NCBI RefSeq assembly: GCF_011745145.1
Contig: NZ_CP050191.1
Span: 647,991 to 711,990 of the forward strand
Direction: 5' to 3'
Length of the DNA stretch: 64,000 bases
Origin: Mycobacterium sp. DL440
GTDB lineage: Bacteria; Actinomycetota; Actinomycetes; Mycobacteriales; Mycobacteriaceae
Below the pieces are notes generated by a model, which worked only from the letters and a program-made list of their open reading frames with translations, had not been told where the DNA came from and made no database searches. A program made the position numbers and the translations under genes. How positions within the stretch are numbered: position 1 is the first letter of the stretch; each line of letters starts with the position of its first letter. Below are positions 8,451-17,160 of the stretch, piece by piece.

Positions 8451-9485
8451 GTGAAGCAGGCCAAGAAGAAAGCCCTGATCACCGGAATCACCGGTCAGGA
8501 CGGTTCTTACCTGACCGAGTTCCTGCTCAACAAGGGTTACGAGGTACATGGACTGATTCGCCGGTCCTCGTCCTTCAACACCGCTCGGATCGATCATCTG
8601 TATGTCGACCCACACGATCCACACGCGCAACTGTTTTTGCACTACGGCGATCTCAGCGATGGGGCACGTCTGGTGACCCTGCTCAGCACCATCGAGCCGG
8701 ACGAGGTGTACAACCTGGCCGCGCAATCGCATGTGCGGGTCAGCTTCGACGAACCCGAACACACCGGTGACACCACTGGTATCGGCTCCGCGCGACTGCT
8801 GGAGGCAGTGCGGATCTCGAAGGTCCCCTGCCGCTTCTATCAGGCCTCCAGTTCGGAGATGTTCGGTGGCTCACCCCCTCCGCAGAACGAGCAGACAAGT
8901 TTCTATCCGCGCTCGCCGTACGGCGCAGCCAAGGTGTACTCGTACTGGATGACCCGGAATTACCGCGAGGCTTATGGGATGTTCGCCGTCAACGGCATCT
9001 TGTTCAACCACGAATCACCGCGCCGCGGAGAGACTTTCGTGACGAGGAAGATCACCCGAGCCGCCGCGCGGATCAAAGCCGGCATCGATGAGCACCTCTA
9101 CCTCGGCAACCTGGACGCGGTTCGCGACTGGGGTTACGCACCGGAATACGTCGAGGGGATGTGGCGGACGCTGCAGGCCGACGAGCCCGAAGACTACGTG
9201 CTGGCGACCGGCGACAACTACACCGTGCGCGACTTTCTCGTCGCCACATTCGAACATGCGGGCCTGGACTGGGAACGCCATGTGCGATTCGACGAGCGCT
9301 ACCTGCGTCCCACCGAAGTCGACGCGCTGGTCGGCGACGCCACCAGGGCCGAGCAGTTGCTGGGCTGGCGGCCGTCCGTCCGCACACCGCAACTCGCGCA
9401 GATCATGGTGGAGGCCGATATCGCGCAGCTGGAATGCCAGGGCAAGCCATGGATCGATACGCCGGCCTTGGCGGGGTGGAGCTGA
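8451..9485 (+). CDS. gmd: GDP-mannose 4,6-dehydratase
   Basis: 344 residues from GTG at 8451, with AAGGAGAA 8 bp upstream. It is an extended short-chain dehydrogenase: the NADP loop [11 protein letters not shown], the RRSSSFNT segment, the S-S-E triad of ASSSEMFG, the Y-x3-K in YGAAKVY, and [16 protein letters not shown], which is diagnostic for Gmd. It converts GDP-D-mannose to GDP-4-keto-6-deoxymannose in the cytosol. The next gene completes GDP-L-fucose synthesis. GDP-mannose would come from manA, pmmA and manC elsewhere in this window. Confidence 0.96.
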   Translation: MKQAKKKALITGITGQDGSYLTEFLLNKGYEVHGLIRRSSSFNTARIDHLYVDPHDPHAQLFLHYGDLSDGARLVTLLSTIEPDEVYNLAAQSHVRVSFDEPEHTGDTTGIGSARLLEAVRISKVPCRFYQASSSEMFGGSPPPQNEQTSFYPRSPYGAAKVYSYWMTRNYREAYGMFAVNGILFNHESPRRGETFVTRKITRAAARIKAGIDEHLYLGNLDAVRDWGYAPEYVEGMWRTLQADEPEDYVLATGDNYTVRDFLVATFEHAGLDWERHVRFDERYLRPTEVDALVGDATRAEQLLGWRPSVRTPQLAQIMVEADIAQLECQGKPWIDTPALAGWS

Positions 9486-9486
9486 A

Positions 9487-10476
9487 TTGCCGCCGAATGA
9501 CAGCGTGACCACGACACCCCCGCTCGACCCCGCGGCGCCGACGTACATCGCCGGCCATCGGGGCATGGTCGGGTCGGCGATTCACCGGAAGTTGCGATCG
9601 GAGGGGTTTACCGATCTCATCGGCCGGTCGCACAGCGAGTTGGATCTGACCGACCGGGCGGCGACATTCGAGTTCTTCGCGAAAACTCAACCACCGGTGG
9701 TGGTTTTGGCGGCGGCTCGGGTCGGTGGAATCCTGGCGAACAAGACCTACCCGGTGGACTTCCTCTCCGAGAATCTGCGGATACAGACCAACGTGATGGA
9801 CGCGGCGCTCAAGTACGGCACCCAGCGTCTGCTCTTTCTCGGATCGTCATGCATCTACCCGAAGCTGGCAGCACAGCCGATTACCGAAGATGCATTGCTG
9901 ACCGGTTCCCTCGAGGAGACCAACGATGCCTACGCGATCGCGAAGATCGCCGGAATCGTGGCGGTCCAGGCGGTGCGACGGCAGTACGGCTTGCCGTGGA
10001 TATCGGCGATGCCGACGAATCTGTACGGGCCCGGAGACAACTTCTCCCCGACGACCTCGCACGTCCTACCGGCCTTGATCCACCGGTACGAACAAGCGAA
10101 CGAGAAGGGTGAGCCCCAGGTGACGAACTGGGGCACCGGCACCGTGCGCCGTGAGTTCATGCACGTCGACGACATGGCGTCGGCCTGTCTACATCTGCTG
10201 CAGCGGTTCGATGGGCCCCAACAGGTCAACGTGGGCACCGGGATAGACCACTCGATCCAAGAAACGGCGCAGATCGTCGCGGCCGCAGTGGGATACGAGG
10301 GGGAGACGGCCTGGGACACGAGCAAGCCCGACGGCACGCCACGCAAGCTGCTGGACATCAGCACCTTGCGGGACAGCGGCTGGCAACCGTCGATTTCGCT
10401 GCATGACGGGATCGAGCAGACCCTGGCGTGGTACCGGCAGAATCGGGCGGACGTCCGACGGGTAGCACTCGCGTGA
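9487..10476 (+). CDS. fcl: GDP-L-fucose synthase
   Basis: 329 residues from TTG 9487, which follows GGTGGAG at a good distance; GTG 9505 is an alternative that trims six residues. It is an SDR with GHRGMVGSAI as NADP loop, AARVGGI, the GSSCIYPK motif (active-site Ser and Cys), Y-x3-K in DAYAIAKIAG, and NLYGPGDNF. It epimerises at C3 and C5 and reduces GDP-4-keto-6-deoxymannose to GDP-L-fucose. Coupled to gmd by a 1-bp gap. This predicts a fucosylated (or 6-deoxyhexose) surface glycan. Confidence 0.94.
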   Translation: MPPNDSVTTTPPLDPAAPTYIAGHRGMVGSAIHRKLRSEGFTDLIGRSHSELDLTDRAATFEFFAKTQPPVVVLAAARVGGILANKTYPVDFLSENLRIQTNVMDAALKYGTQRLLFLGSSCIYPKLAAQPITEDALLTGSLEETNDAYAIAKIAGIVAVQAVRRQYGLPWISAMPTNLYGPGDNFSPTTSHVLPALIHRYEQANEKGEPQVTNWGTGTVRREFMHVDDMASACLHLLQRFDGPQQVNVGTGIDHSIQETAQIVAAAVGYEGETAWDTSKPDGTPRKLLDISTLRDSGWQPSISLHDGIEQTLAWYRQNRADVRRVALA

Positions 10477-10500
10477 GAGCCCGACGAAACCGGGCCGAGC

Positions 10501-10547
10501 GGCCACTTATGACACGCAATACCGCGATCCGCATGTCATAAGTGGCC
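10501..10547. terminator. Large inverted repeat after fcl
   Basis: Arms at 10501-10517 and 10531-10547 (GGCCACTTATGACA...) pair over 17 positions with one G-T pair and a 13-base loop. It follows the polysaccharide operon and precedes the fadD operon on the same strand. There is no U-tract, which is common for mycobacterial terminators. A dimeric-protein operator for the fadD operon is the other reading. Confidence 0.55.
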
Positions 10548-10633
10548 ACCCGACGAGCGTCGGGTGGACGATGATCTGGTGATGACCGAAGGCTGGATGA
10601 AGATGATCTATCCGGGCGCCGCCGCCGAAGCTC

Positions 10634-12292
10634 ATGCCTGACGCTCGGACTGACATCGCGTCGCTGCTGCTCGACCGCGTCGGCGACCAACACCTCGGCC
10701 TGCGTACCCGCGATCGGGACTGGACCTGGGACGAGGTGGTCGCCGAGTCCGCCGCGCGTGGCGCGCTGGCACAGGCGATGCAGGTGGATGGCCCGTTGCA
10801 CATCGGCGTGCTGCTGGACAACGTGCCGGATTTCCTGTTCTGGCTGGGTGGTGCGGCTCTGGTCGGGGCCACCGTTGTCGGAATCAACCCGACCCGAGGT
10901 GCTACCGAGTTGGCAGCCGAAATCCGGCTTGCCGATTGCCAATTGATCGTCACCGACTCCGCAGGCGCAGCGCGGCTGCGCAGTCTGGACCTCGGCCTGG
11001 CGCCCGAGCGGTTCCTCGTGGTCGACGGCCGGGACTACACCGCGCAACTCGACGCGCATCGCGTCACCCCCGCGGTCTCACCCGGGGTCACCGACGACTC
11101 CCTGATGCTGCTGCTGTTCACCTCGGGAACGACGGGCGCCTCCAAGGCGGTCATCTGCAGTCAGGGCCGGCTGGCCCGGATCGCCTACACAGCCGCCGAG
11201 AAATTCGGCCACGTGCGCGAAGACGTGGAGTACTGCTGCATGCCGCTGTTCCACGGCAACGCCATCATGGCGTTGTGGGCGCCGGCGCTGTCGGTGGGTG
11301 CCACCGTCTGTCTGACGCCATCGTTCTCGGCGTCCGGATTCCTCCCGGACGTGCGGTATTTCGGTGCCACTTTCTTCACCTACGTCGGCAAGGCGCTCGG
11401 TTACCTGATGGTCACCGCAGAACAACCTGACGATGCCGAGAACCCGTTGATCCGGGGCTTCGGTACCGAGGCGTCACCCGACGACCAGAACGAGTTCCGG
11501 CGCCGCTTCGACGCCGAACTGTTCGAAGGCTACGGCTCCAGCGAAGGCGGTGGGGCCGTGGTGCTGGCCCCGGACATGCCGCCGGGCGCTCTCGGCCGCC
11601 CGGCACACGACGGGGTGGCGATCGTCGACCCGGAATCACTGAATGACTGTGTGCCGGCAGTTTTCGATGAGCACGGCCGGGTGCTCAACTCCGATGATGC
11701 GGTGGGGGAGATCGTCGACAAGTTCGGCACCCGCACCTTCGAGGGGTACTACAAGAACGACGCGGCTAATGCCGAACGCATCCGTAACGGCTGGTACTGG
11801 ACGGGTGATCTCGGCTATCTCGACGAGCAGGGGTTCATCTACTTCGCCGGCCGCCGTGGTGACTGGATCCGGGTGGACGGCGAGAACACCTCGGCGCTCA
11901 ACATCGAGCGGGTACTGCGGCGTCATCCCGACGTGGTGGCAGCCGGCGTCTACGCGGTGCCCGATCCGCGCTCGGGTGATCAGGTGATGGCCGCGATCGA
12001 GGTGTCCGACCCCACCGGCTTCGACGCCGCGGCGTTCGGGACCTACCTGACCGACCAGAATGACCTGGGTGCCAAGGCAATTCCGCGATTCCTGCGGGTG
12101 TCGAAGAACCTGCCGGTCACCGGGTCCAACAAGGTGCTCAAACGTGAACTGCAACAGGAACGCTGGCACACCGGCGAGGTGGTGTACCGGTGGACGGGAC
12201 GCGGCGAACCGGTGTATCGGGCCATGGGCGACGATGACAAGCAATCGTTGGACGCCGAGTTCAGGCAGTACGGGAGGCAGCGTTACATATGA
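10634..12292 (+). CDS. Acyl-CoA synthetase, FadD17-like
   Basis: 552 residues, ANL superfamily. The AMP-binding P-loop is LFTSGTTGASKA (about 156-167), followed by the YGSSEGG motif, the TGDLGY hinge and GRRGDWIRVDGENTS. It should activate a carboxylic acid to its CoA thioester. The closest family by look is the FadD17/FadD1 group linked to sterol side-chain breakdown. Downstream kstD and kshA homologues 10 bp away point to a steroid acid as substrate. A 19-codon frame just upstream overlaps its ATG. Family is certain; substrate is inferred. Confidence 0.85.
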   Translation: MPDARTDIASLLLDRVGDQHLGLRTRDRDWTWDEVVAESAARGALAQAMQVDGPLHIGVLLDNVPDFLFWLGGAALVGATVVGINPTRGATELAAEIRLADCQLIVTDSAGAARLRSLDLGLAPERFLVVDGRDYTAQLDAHRVTPAVSPGVTDDSLMLLLFTSGTTGASKAVICSQGRLARIAYTAAEKFGHVREDVEYCCMPLFHGNAIMALWAPALSVGATVCLTPSFSASGFLPDVRYFGATFFTYVGKALGYLMVTAEQPDDAENPLIRGFGTEASPDDQNEFRRRFDAELFEGYGSSEGGGAVVLAPDMPPGALGRPAHDGVAIVDPESLNDCVPAVFDEHGRVLNSDDAVGEIVDKFGTRTFEGYYKNDAANAERIRNGWYWTGDLGYLDEQGFIYFAGRRGDWIRVDGENTSALNIERVLRRHPDVVAAGVYAVPDPRSGDQVMAAIEVSDPTGFDAAAFGTYLTDQNDLGAKAIPRFLRVSKNLPVTGSNKVLKRELQQERWHTGEVVYRWTGRGEPVYRAMGDDDKQSLDAEFRQYGRQRYI

Positions 12293-12302
12293 GGCGGTTC
12301 GC

Positions 12303-13850
12303 ATGAAATGGGATGAAGCGTGTGACGTCCTGGTCGCCGGATCGGGCGGTGGCGGCGTGGCCGGCGCCTACACCGCGGCCCGTGAAGGGCTGTCGGTGAT
12401 CCTGGTGGAGGCCAGCGACAAATTCGGCGGCACCACAGCGTATTCCGGTGGCGGCGGGGTGTGGTTTCCGTGCAACCCGGTGCTCACCCGGGCCGGCACC
12501 GATGACACCATCGAGGACGCGCTGGAGTACTACCACGCCGTCGTGGGCGACCGTACCCCGCGGGAACTGCAGGACACCTACGTCCGCGGTGGCGCCGGAC
12601 TGATCGAGTACCTCGAAGCAGATGACAACCTGAAGTTCGCGCCAATGCCGTGGCCTGACTATTTCGGCAAGGCGCCCAAGGCCCGGACCGACGGGCAACG
12701 CCACATCGCGGCTCGGCCGCTCAAGGTGGAGAAGGCCCCGCACCTGCGCGAGCTGGTGCGGGGGCCGCTCGACGCCGACCGGCTCGGCACCGAACAGCCC
12801 GACGACTACTTCATCGGCGGCCGGGCATTGATTGCCCGGTTCCTGAAAGCGATCGGGCAGTACCCGAAAGCGTCGCTGCGGCTCAACACCCCGCTGGTGG
12901 AGTTGGTGGTCGAGGACGGGGCCGTGACCGGTGCGATCGTCGAATCCGACGGCGAGCGCCACGCGATCCGGGCCCGACGCGGCGTGCTGCTCGCCGCGGG
13001 CGGATTCGAAGGCAACGATGAGCTGCGCCGTGAATACGGCGTGCCGGGCGTCGCCCGCGACACCATGGGGCCGCCGGCCAACCTGGGCCAGGCGCATCAG
13101 GCGGCGATGGCCGTCGGCGCCGACGTCGACCTGATGGAGCAGGCCTGGTGGTCCCCGGGCCTGACGCACCCCGACGGTCGCTCGGCGTTCGCGCTGTGGT
13201 TCACCGGCGGCATCTTCGTCGACCAGAACGGACAGCGTTTCGTCAACGAATCTGCCGCCTACGACCGTATCGGCCGGGCGATCCTGCCGCGGCTGGCCGA
13301 TGGTTCGATGACGTTGCCGTACTGGATGATCTACGACGACCGGGAGGGGGAAGTCCCTCCGGTCAAGGCCACCAACGTCTCGATGGTCGACACGCAGCAC
13401 TACGTCGACGCCGGTTTGTGGCACACCGCCGACACCCTGGAAGAGCTGGCCATCAAGATCGGCGTCCCGGCCGAGAACCTGACCGCCACCGTGACGCGCT
13501 TCAACGGCTTCGTCGACGCCGGCTCGGACGAGGATTTCGGCCGCGGCGACGAGGCCTACGACCGGGCCTTCTCCGGCGGCGCATCCCCACTCGTCGCGAT
13601 CGAGAAGGGGCCTTTCCACGCCGCTGCCTTCGGTATCTCCGACCTCGGTACCAAGGGCGGGTTGCGTACCGACACCGCTGCCCGGGTACTCGACGTCGAC
13701 GGGCAGGCGATCGCCGGACTGTATGCCGCGGGTAACACCATGGCCGCTCCCAGTGGCACCGCATATCCGGGCGGCGGAAATCCGATCGGAACCAGCATGC
13801 TGTTCAGCCACCTGGCGGTCAAAGACATGTTAGGGAAGACGTATGAGTGA
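12303..13850 (+). CDS. KstD-like FAD-dependent 3-ketosteroid dehydrogenase
   Basis: 515 residues. The N-terminal FAD loop is VLVAGSGGGGVAGA with EASDKFGGTTAYSGG following, as in fumarate-reductase/KstD flavoproteins. The C-terminal AYPGGGNPIG carries the Tyr and Gly that in studied KstD proteins polarise the C3 ketone. It probably introduces a double bond in ring A of a 3-ketosteroid. The ATG at 12303 has GAGGCGG six bases upstream. It overlaps kshA by 8 bp. It could also be a related 3-oxo-5-alpha-steroid dehydrogenase. Confidence 0.82.
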   Translation: MKWDEACDVLVAGSGGGGVAGAYTAAREGLSVILVEASDKFGGTTAYSGGGGVWFPCNPVLTRAGTDDTIEDALEYYHAVVGDRTPRELQDTYVRGGAGLIEYLEADDNLKFAPMPWPDYFGKAPKARTDGQRHIAARPLKVEKAPHLRELVRGPLDADRLGTEQPDDYFIGGRALIARFLKAIGQYPKASLRLNTPLVELVVEDGAVTGAIVESDGERHAIRARRGVLLAAGGFEGNDELRREYGVPGVARDTMGPPANLGQAHQAAMAVGADVDLMEQAWWSPGLTHPDGRSAFALWFTGGIFVDQNGQRFVNESAAYDRIGRAILPRLADGSMTLPYWMIYDDREGEVPPVKATNVSMVDTQHYVDAGLWHTADTLEELAIKIGVPAENLTATVTRFNGFVDAGSDEDFGRGDEAYDRAFSGGASPLVAIEKGPFHAAAFGISDLGTKGGLRTDTAARVLDVDGQAIAGLYAAGNTMAAPSGTAYPGGGNPIGTSMLFSHLAVKDMLGKTYE

Positions 13851-14973
13851 CATCCGGGAAATCGACGCCGGCACTGCGATGACGCGGTTCGCGCGCGGCT
13901 GGCACTGCGTCGGGCTCGCTGAATCGTTCCGTGACGGGCAGCCGCACGGCATCGAAGCGTTCGGCACCAAGCTCGTCATCTATGCCGACTCCGCCGGTGA
14001 ACTGCATGTGCTCGACTCGTACTGCAGGCACATGGGCGGCGACCTGTCGATGGGGTCGGTCAAGGACGACAACCTGGCCTGCCCCTTCCATGACTGGCGT
14101 TGGGGCGGCGACGGAAAGTGCAAGCTGGTGCCGTATGCCAAGCGCACCCCGCGGCTGGCACGCACCCGTAAATGGCCCACGTCTGAGGTCAACGGTCAGC
14201 TGCTGGTCTGGCACGACCCGGAAGGTTCTGAGCCCGCTGCCGAGTTGATCCCGCCCACCATCGAGGGCTATGAGCAGGGCCTCTGGTCGCCGTGGCAATG
14301 GAATTCGCTCCTGATCGAAGGATCGCACTGCCGCGAGATCGTCGACAACAACGTCGACATGGCGCACTTCTTCTACATCCACCACGCCTACCCGACGTAC
14401 TTCAAGAACGTGATCGAAGGTCACACCGCGAGCCAGTTCATGGAGTCCAAGCCACGTCCGGACTACGCCACCAGAGAGCTCTGGGACGGCACCTACCTGC
14501 GTTCGGAAGCTACGTATTTCGGCCCGGCATACATGATCAACTGGTTGCACAACGACCTCGCCCCGGACTTCACCGTCGAGATCGCCCTGATCAACTGTCA
14601 CTACCCGGTGAGCCATGATTCGTTCGTGCTGCAGTGGGGTGTCGCGGTCCAGCAGAATCCCGCACTGCCGGCGGAGAAGGCCGAGAAACTCGCGGCGACG
14701 ATGAGCCGGAGTTTCGGAGACGGCTTCATGGAGGACGTCGAGATCTGGAAACACAAGGCTCGCATCGACAACCCGTTGCTCACCGAGGAGGACGGGCCGG
14801 TGTACCACCATCGCCGGTGGTACGAGCAGTTCTATGTCGATGTCGCCGATGTCACGCCCGACATGACCGACCGCTTTGAGCAGGAGGTCGACACCACGCA
14901 CGCCAACGAGCTCTGGCATCAGGAGGTCGCCGACAACCTGGCGGCCCTCAACACTGCGAAAGCCGCGCACTAG
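13843..14973 (+). CDS. KshA-like Rieske oxygenase (3-ketosteroid 9-alpha-hydroxylase oxygenase)
   Basis: 376 residues. The Rieske cluster ligands are C61-x-H63 and C80-x2-H83 (CRHM, CPFH). The mononuclear iron site follows in DNNVDMAHFFYIHH, near 171-184. Length and both motifs match KshA. With a reductase partner (KshB, not in this window) it would hydroxylate C9 and, together with the KstD step, open ring B. It is the last gene of the fadD-kstD-kshA operon and ends 23 bp before the birA start. Substrate range among KshA paralogues varies, so the sterol or bile-acid assignment is inference. Confidence 0.85.
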   Translation: MSDIREIDAGTAMTRFARGWHCVGLAESFRDGQPHGIEAFGTKLVIYADSAGELHVLDSYCRHMGGDLSMGSVKDDNLACPFHDWRWGGDGKCKLVPYAKRTPRLARTRKWPTSEVNGQLLVWHDPEGSEPAAELIPPTIEGYEQGLWSPWQWNSLLIEGSHCREIVDNNVDMAHFFYIHHAYPTYFKNVIEGHTASQFMESKPRPDYATRELWDGTYLRSEATYFGPAYMINWLHNDLAPDFTVEIALINCHYPVSHDSFVLQWGVAVQQNPALPAEKAEKLAATMSRSFGDGFMEDVEIWKHKARIDNPLLTEEDGPVYHHRRWYEQFYVDVADVTPDMTDRFEQEVDTTHANELWHQEVADNLAALNTAKAAH

Positions 14974-14983
14974 GCGCGCCCCG

Positions 14984-14989
14984 TAGGCT
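14984..14989 (+). promoter_or_regulatory. -10 element of birA (leaderless)
   Basis: TAGGCT ends seven bases before the birA ATG, the arrangement of a mycobacterial leaderless transcript. It means birA has its own promoter despite the close upstream operon. Confidence 0.5.
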
Positions 14990-14996
14990 GGCCGCG

Positions 14997-15797
14997 ATGA
15001 ACACAAGGCCAGCGTTGGACGTGACGACCTTGCGCGACGGGCTCGACGCCCTGTCGTGGCGGCGCGTCGACATTGTCGAGGAGACCGGATCCACCAACGC
15101 CGATCTGCTGGCGCGGGCGGCGGCGGGGGAGGACATCGTCGGCGCGGTGTTGTTCGCCGAACATCAGAACGCCGGCCGCGGCCGGCACGGCAGGCACTGG
15201 TCGGCGCCGCCGCGCTCACAGGTGATCGTGTCCTTCGGCGTCGACGGGTCGGCGGTGCCCCCGAACCGTTGGGGGTGGCTGCCATTGGCCACGGGACTGG
15301 CGATCGTCGATGCGGTCGCAGAGGTCGCCGGGACGCGGGTCGGCCTGAAATGGCCGAACGACGTCCTCGTCGGTCCTGGCGGCGGAAAACTGGCCGGTAT
15401 CCTCGCCGAGGTGGCCTCGCCCGCTCCGGTCATCGTTGTCGGCCTCGGCCTGAATGTGACGATGACTGCCGAGGAAGCGCCCGATCCTCGTGCTACCTCG
15501 CTCACTCAACTCGGCACGGCGACTGTGGACCGCGCGCCGCTGGCGCGGGCCCTGCTGCGGCATCTCGATGCCCGCATCACCAGCTGGCGCAACGATGATC
15601 CCTCGCTCGCCGCTGATTACCGGGCCCGCAGCGTCACCTTCGGCAGCCGGATCCGCGCGATCCTGCCCGGGGACAACACATTGGTGGGCACGGCCGTCGA
15701 CGTCGACGATCTCGGGCGCCTGATCATCGACACCGCGACCGAACAGGTCACGTTGTCGGCGGGCGACATCACGCATCTGCGCCCTGAGGAGTCGTAG
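14997..15797 (+). CDS. birA: Biotin--[acetyl-CoA carboxylase] ligase
   Basis: 266 residues, monofunctional BirA with no DNA-binding domain. It has ETGSTNADLL, the biotin-binding AEHQNAGRGRHGR loop (about 56-68), LKWPNDVLV and a C-terminal SH3-like domain ending near LSAGDIT. It makes biotinyl-AMP and attaches biotin to acyl-CoA carboxylase alpha subunits. In M. tuberculosis its divergent neighbour is accD5; here a steroid operon lies upstream instead. The next gene begins nine bases after its stop. Confidence 0.93.
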   Translation: MNTRPALDVTTLRDGLDALSWRRVDIVEETGSTNADLLARAAAGEDIVGAVLFAEHQNAGRGRHGRHWSAPPRSQVIVSFGVDGSAVPPNRWGWLPLATGLAIVDAVAEVAGTRVGLKWPNDVLVGPGGGKLAGILAEVASPAPVIVVGLGLNVTMTAEEAPDPRATSLTQLGTATVDRAPLARALLRHLDARITSWRNDDPSLAADYRARSVTFGSRIRAILPGDNTLVGTAVDVDDLGRLIIDTATEQVTLSAGDITHLRPEES

Positions 15798-15800
15798 AGT
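15795..15800 (+). promoter_or_regulatory. -10 element of PH-domain gene
   Basis: TAGAGT overlaps the birA stop codon and ends six bases before the GTG at 15807, again consistent with a leaderless start. Confidence 0.45.
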
Positions 15801-15806
15801 TCTGCC

Positions 15807-16325
15807 GTGGGTTACCCGGAGAATGTGCTGGCCAAGGACGAGCAGGTGGTGCTGCATCGGCACCCGCACTGGAAACGCCTTATCGGCGCGGCCCTCGTCC
15901 TGATCCTGGCCACCGCGGCCTCGTCGTTCGTCGCTGCCGTGGTCAACACCATGGACTGGCAGGCCACCGCGAAGAACGTCCTGTTCATCGTGATCGGCGC
16001 GATCTGGCTCATCGTGGTCGGTTGGCTGACGGTCTGGCCGTTCCTGAACTGGTGGACCACGCATTTTGTCATCACCGATCGGCGGGTGATGTTCCGGCAC
16101 GGCGTACTGACCCGCTCGGGCATCGACATTCCGCTCGCACGGATCAACAGTGTCGAGTTCCGCCACGGGCTGACCGACCGGCTCATGCGCACCGGCACTC
16201 TGATCATCGAATCGGCATCGCAGGATCCCCTGGAATTCCACGACATTCCGCGCGTGGAACAGGTGCATTCACTGCTGTATCACGAAGTTTTCGACACCCT
16301 GGGGTCCGAGGAGTCACCCAGCTGA
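15807..16325 (+). CDS. Bacterial PH-domain membrane protein (Rv3278c-like)
   Basis: 172 residues. Two adjacent helices (about 28-52 and 60-78) are followed by a YdbT/bPH2 domain with TTHFVITDRRVMFRHGVLTRSG and IPLARINSVE. Function in mycobacteria is not known. GTG 15807 is favoured by position after a -10 element. Its last 42 bp recur at 21287-21328 beside gtrA, with which it is normally convergent and adjacent, so the intervening 5 kb looks inserted. Confidence 0.85.
   Translation: MGYPENVLAKDEQVVLHRHPHWKRLIGAALVLILATAASSFVAAVVNTMDWQATAKNVLFIVIGAIWLIVVGWLTVWPFLNWWTTHFVITDRRVMFRHGVLTRSGIDIPLARINSVEFRHGLTDRLMRTGTLIIESASQDPLEFHDIPRVEQVHSLLYHEVFDTLGSEESPS
16284..16325 (+). repeat. 42-bp direct repeat, left copy (3' end of PH gene)
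   Basis: Positions 16284-16325 match 21287-21328 at 39 of 42 bases; the first 26 are identical. The left copy encodes the PH protein C-terminus and stop; the right copy is read on the other strand as the GtrA C-terminus. The pair brackets the GT2/PIG-L/DUF421 island. Confidence 0.9.
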
Positions 16326-16410
16326 TCGTGTTTTCGCTGGACGGCCCGGCCAGTTGCCGCCACTCGGGCCAGTGGGTGTGGAATCCAGTGGAAATGGCTA
16401 TCTATCAGCC

Positions 16411-17160
16411 ATGACCGCACGGCTGAACCACTTGGAGACCGCCTTCGATCAGGCCATAGTGGTGATACCGGCGCACAACGAAGCTGCACTGCTGCCTCGC
16501 TGTCTGCGCGGGATCACCACGGCCGCAGCATGTTGGCGGGGGCCGGTGCTGGTCGTTGTCGTCCTCGATTCCTGTGACGACAGCAGCGCCCAGTTGGCGG
16601 GCCAGTTCGGCTGCGACGTCCACTTCGTCAGTGTCACGGCGGGCAACGTCGGTGCGAGCCGGGCGGCCGGTTTCGCCTATGCGCGCTCGCTGAGCAACCA
16701 CGTCGACGACTCGCGCGTCTGGTACGCCACCACCGACGCCGACAGCCGAGTGGATCCCGACTGGCTGCTGCGTCAGACCGCGCCGGTTGCCGACATGGTG
16801 CTGGGCGTGGTGCGGGTGGCTGACTGGCGGCATCACCCCGCCGCACTGGTCCGGCGATACCTGCGTGCATACGAGTCCGACATGCGGGGCATCAACGGTC
16901 ACAACCACATCCACGGCGCCAATATGGGTTTCTGTGCCGACGCGTACTGGCGGGTTGGTGGCTTCCACCCGCTGACCACTGGCGAGGATGTCGAATTGGT
17001 CGAAAGGTTCGAGACCGCCTCCTATCGGATACGACGGGACCCGTCGCTGTCGGTCACCACGTCAGCGCGGCGGAACGGCCGGGCTCCCGGCGGCTTCGCC
17101 GGTTACCTCCGCGATTTGTCGCGATCGGTATTCCCTTCGGCCGAACGGGATTCCGCATGA
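16411..17160 (+). CDS. GT2 family glycosyltransferase
   Basis: 249 residues from ATG 16411. GT-A fold: VVIPAHNEAALLPRC at the start, a DSCDDSS turn, the metal-binding TTDADSRVDPDWL (about 107-119) and GANMGFCADAYWRVGGF. No membrane helix follows, so it should be soluble or peripheral. It opens a four-gene run in which every junction overlaps by 4 bp, with an acyl-CoA-dehydrogenase-like protein, a PIG-L deacetylase and a NodS-type methyltransferase. That set suggests synthesis of a modified amino-sugar conjugate. Product unknown. Confidence 0.82.
   Translation: MTARLNHLETAFDQAIVVIPAHNEAALLPRCLRGITTAAACWRGPVLVVVVLDSCDDSSAQLAGQFGCDVHFVSVTAGNVGASRAAGFAYARSLSNHVDDSRVWYATTDADSRVDPDWLLRQTAPVADMVLGVVRVADWRHHPAALVRRYLRAYESDMRGINGHNHIHGANMGFCADAYWRVGGFHPLTTGEDVELVERFETASYRIRRDPSLSVTTSARRNGRAPGGFAGYLRDLSRSVFPSAERDSA

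Noticed and set aside
10582..10641. 19-codon frame overlapping the fadD start
   Set aside because: Could be a leader peptide, but it has no clear ribosome site, no pattern of regulatory codons, and may be chance.
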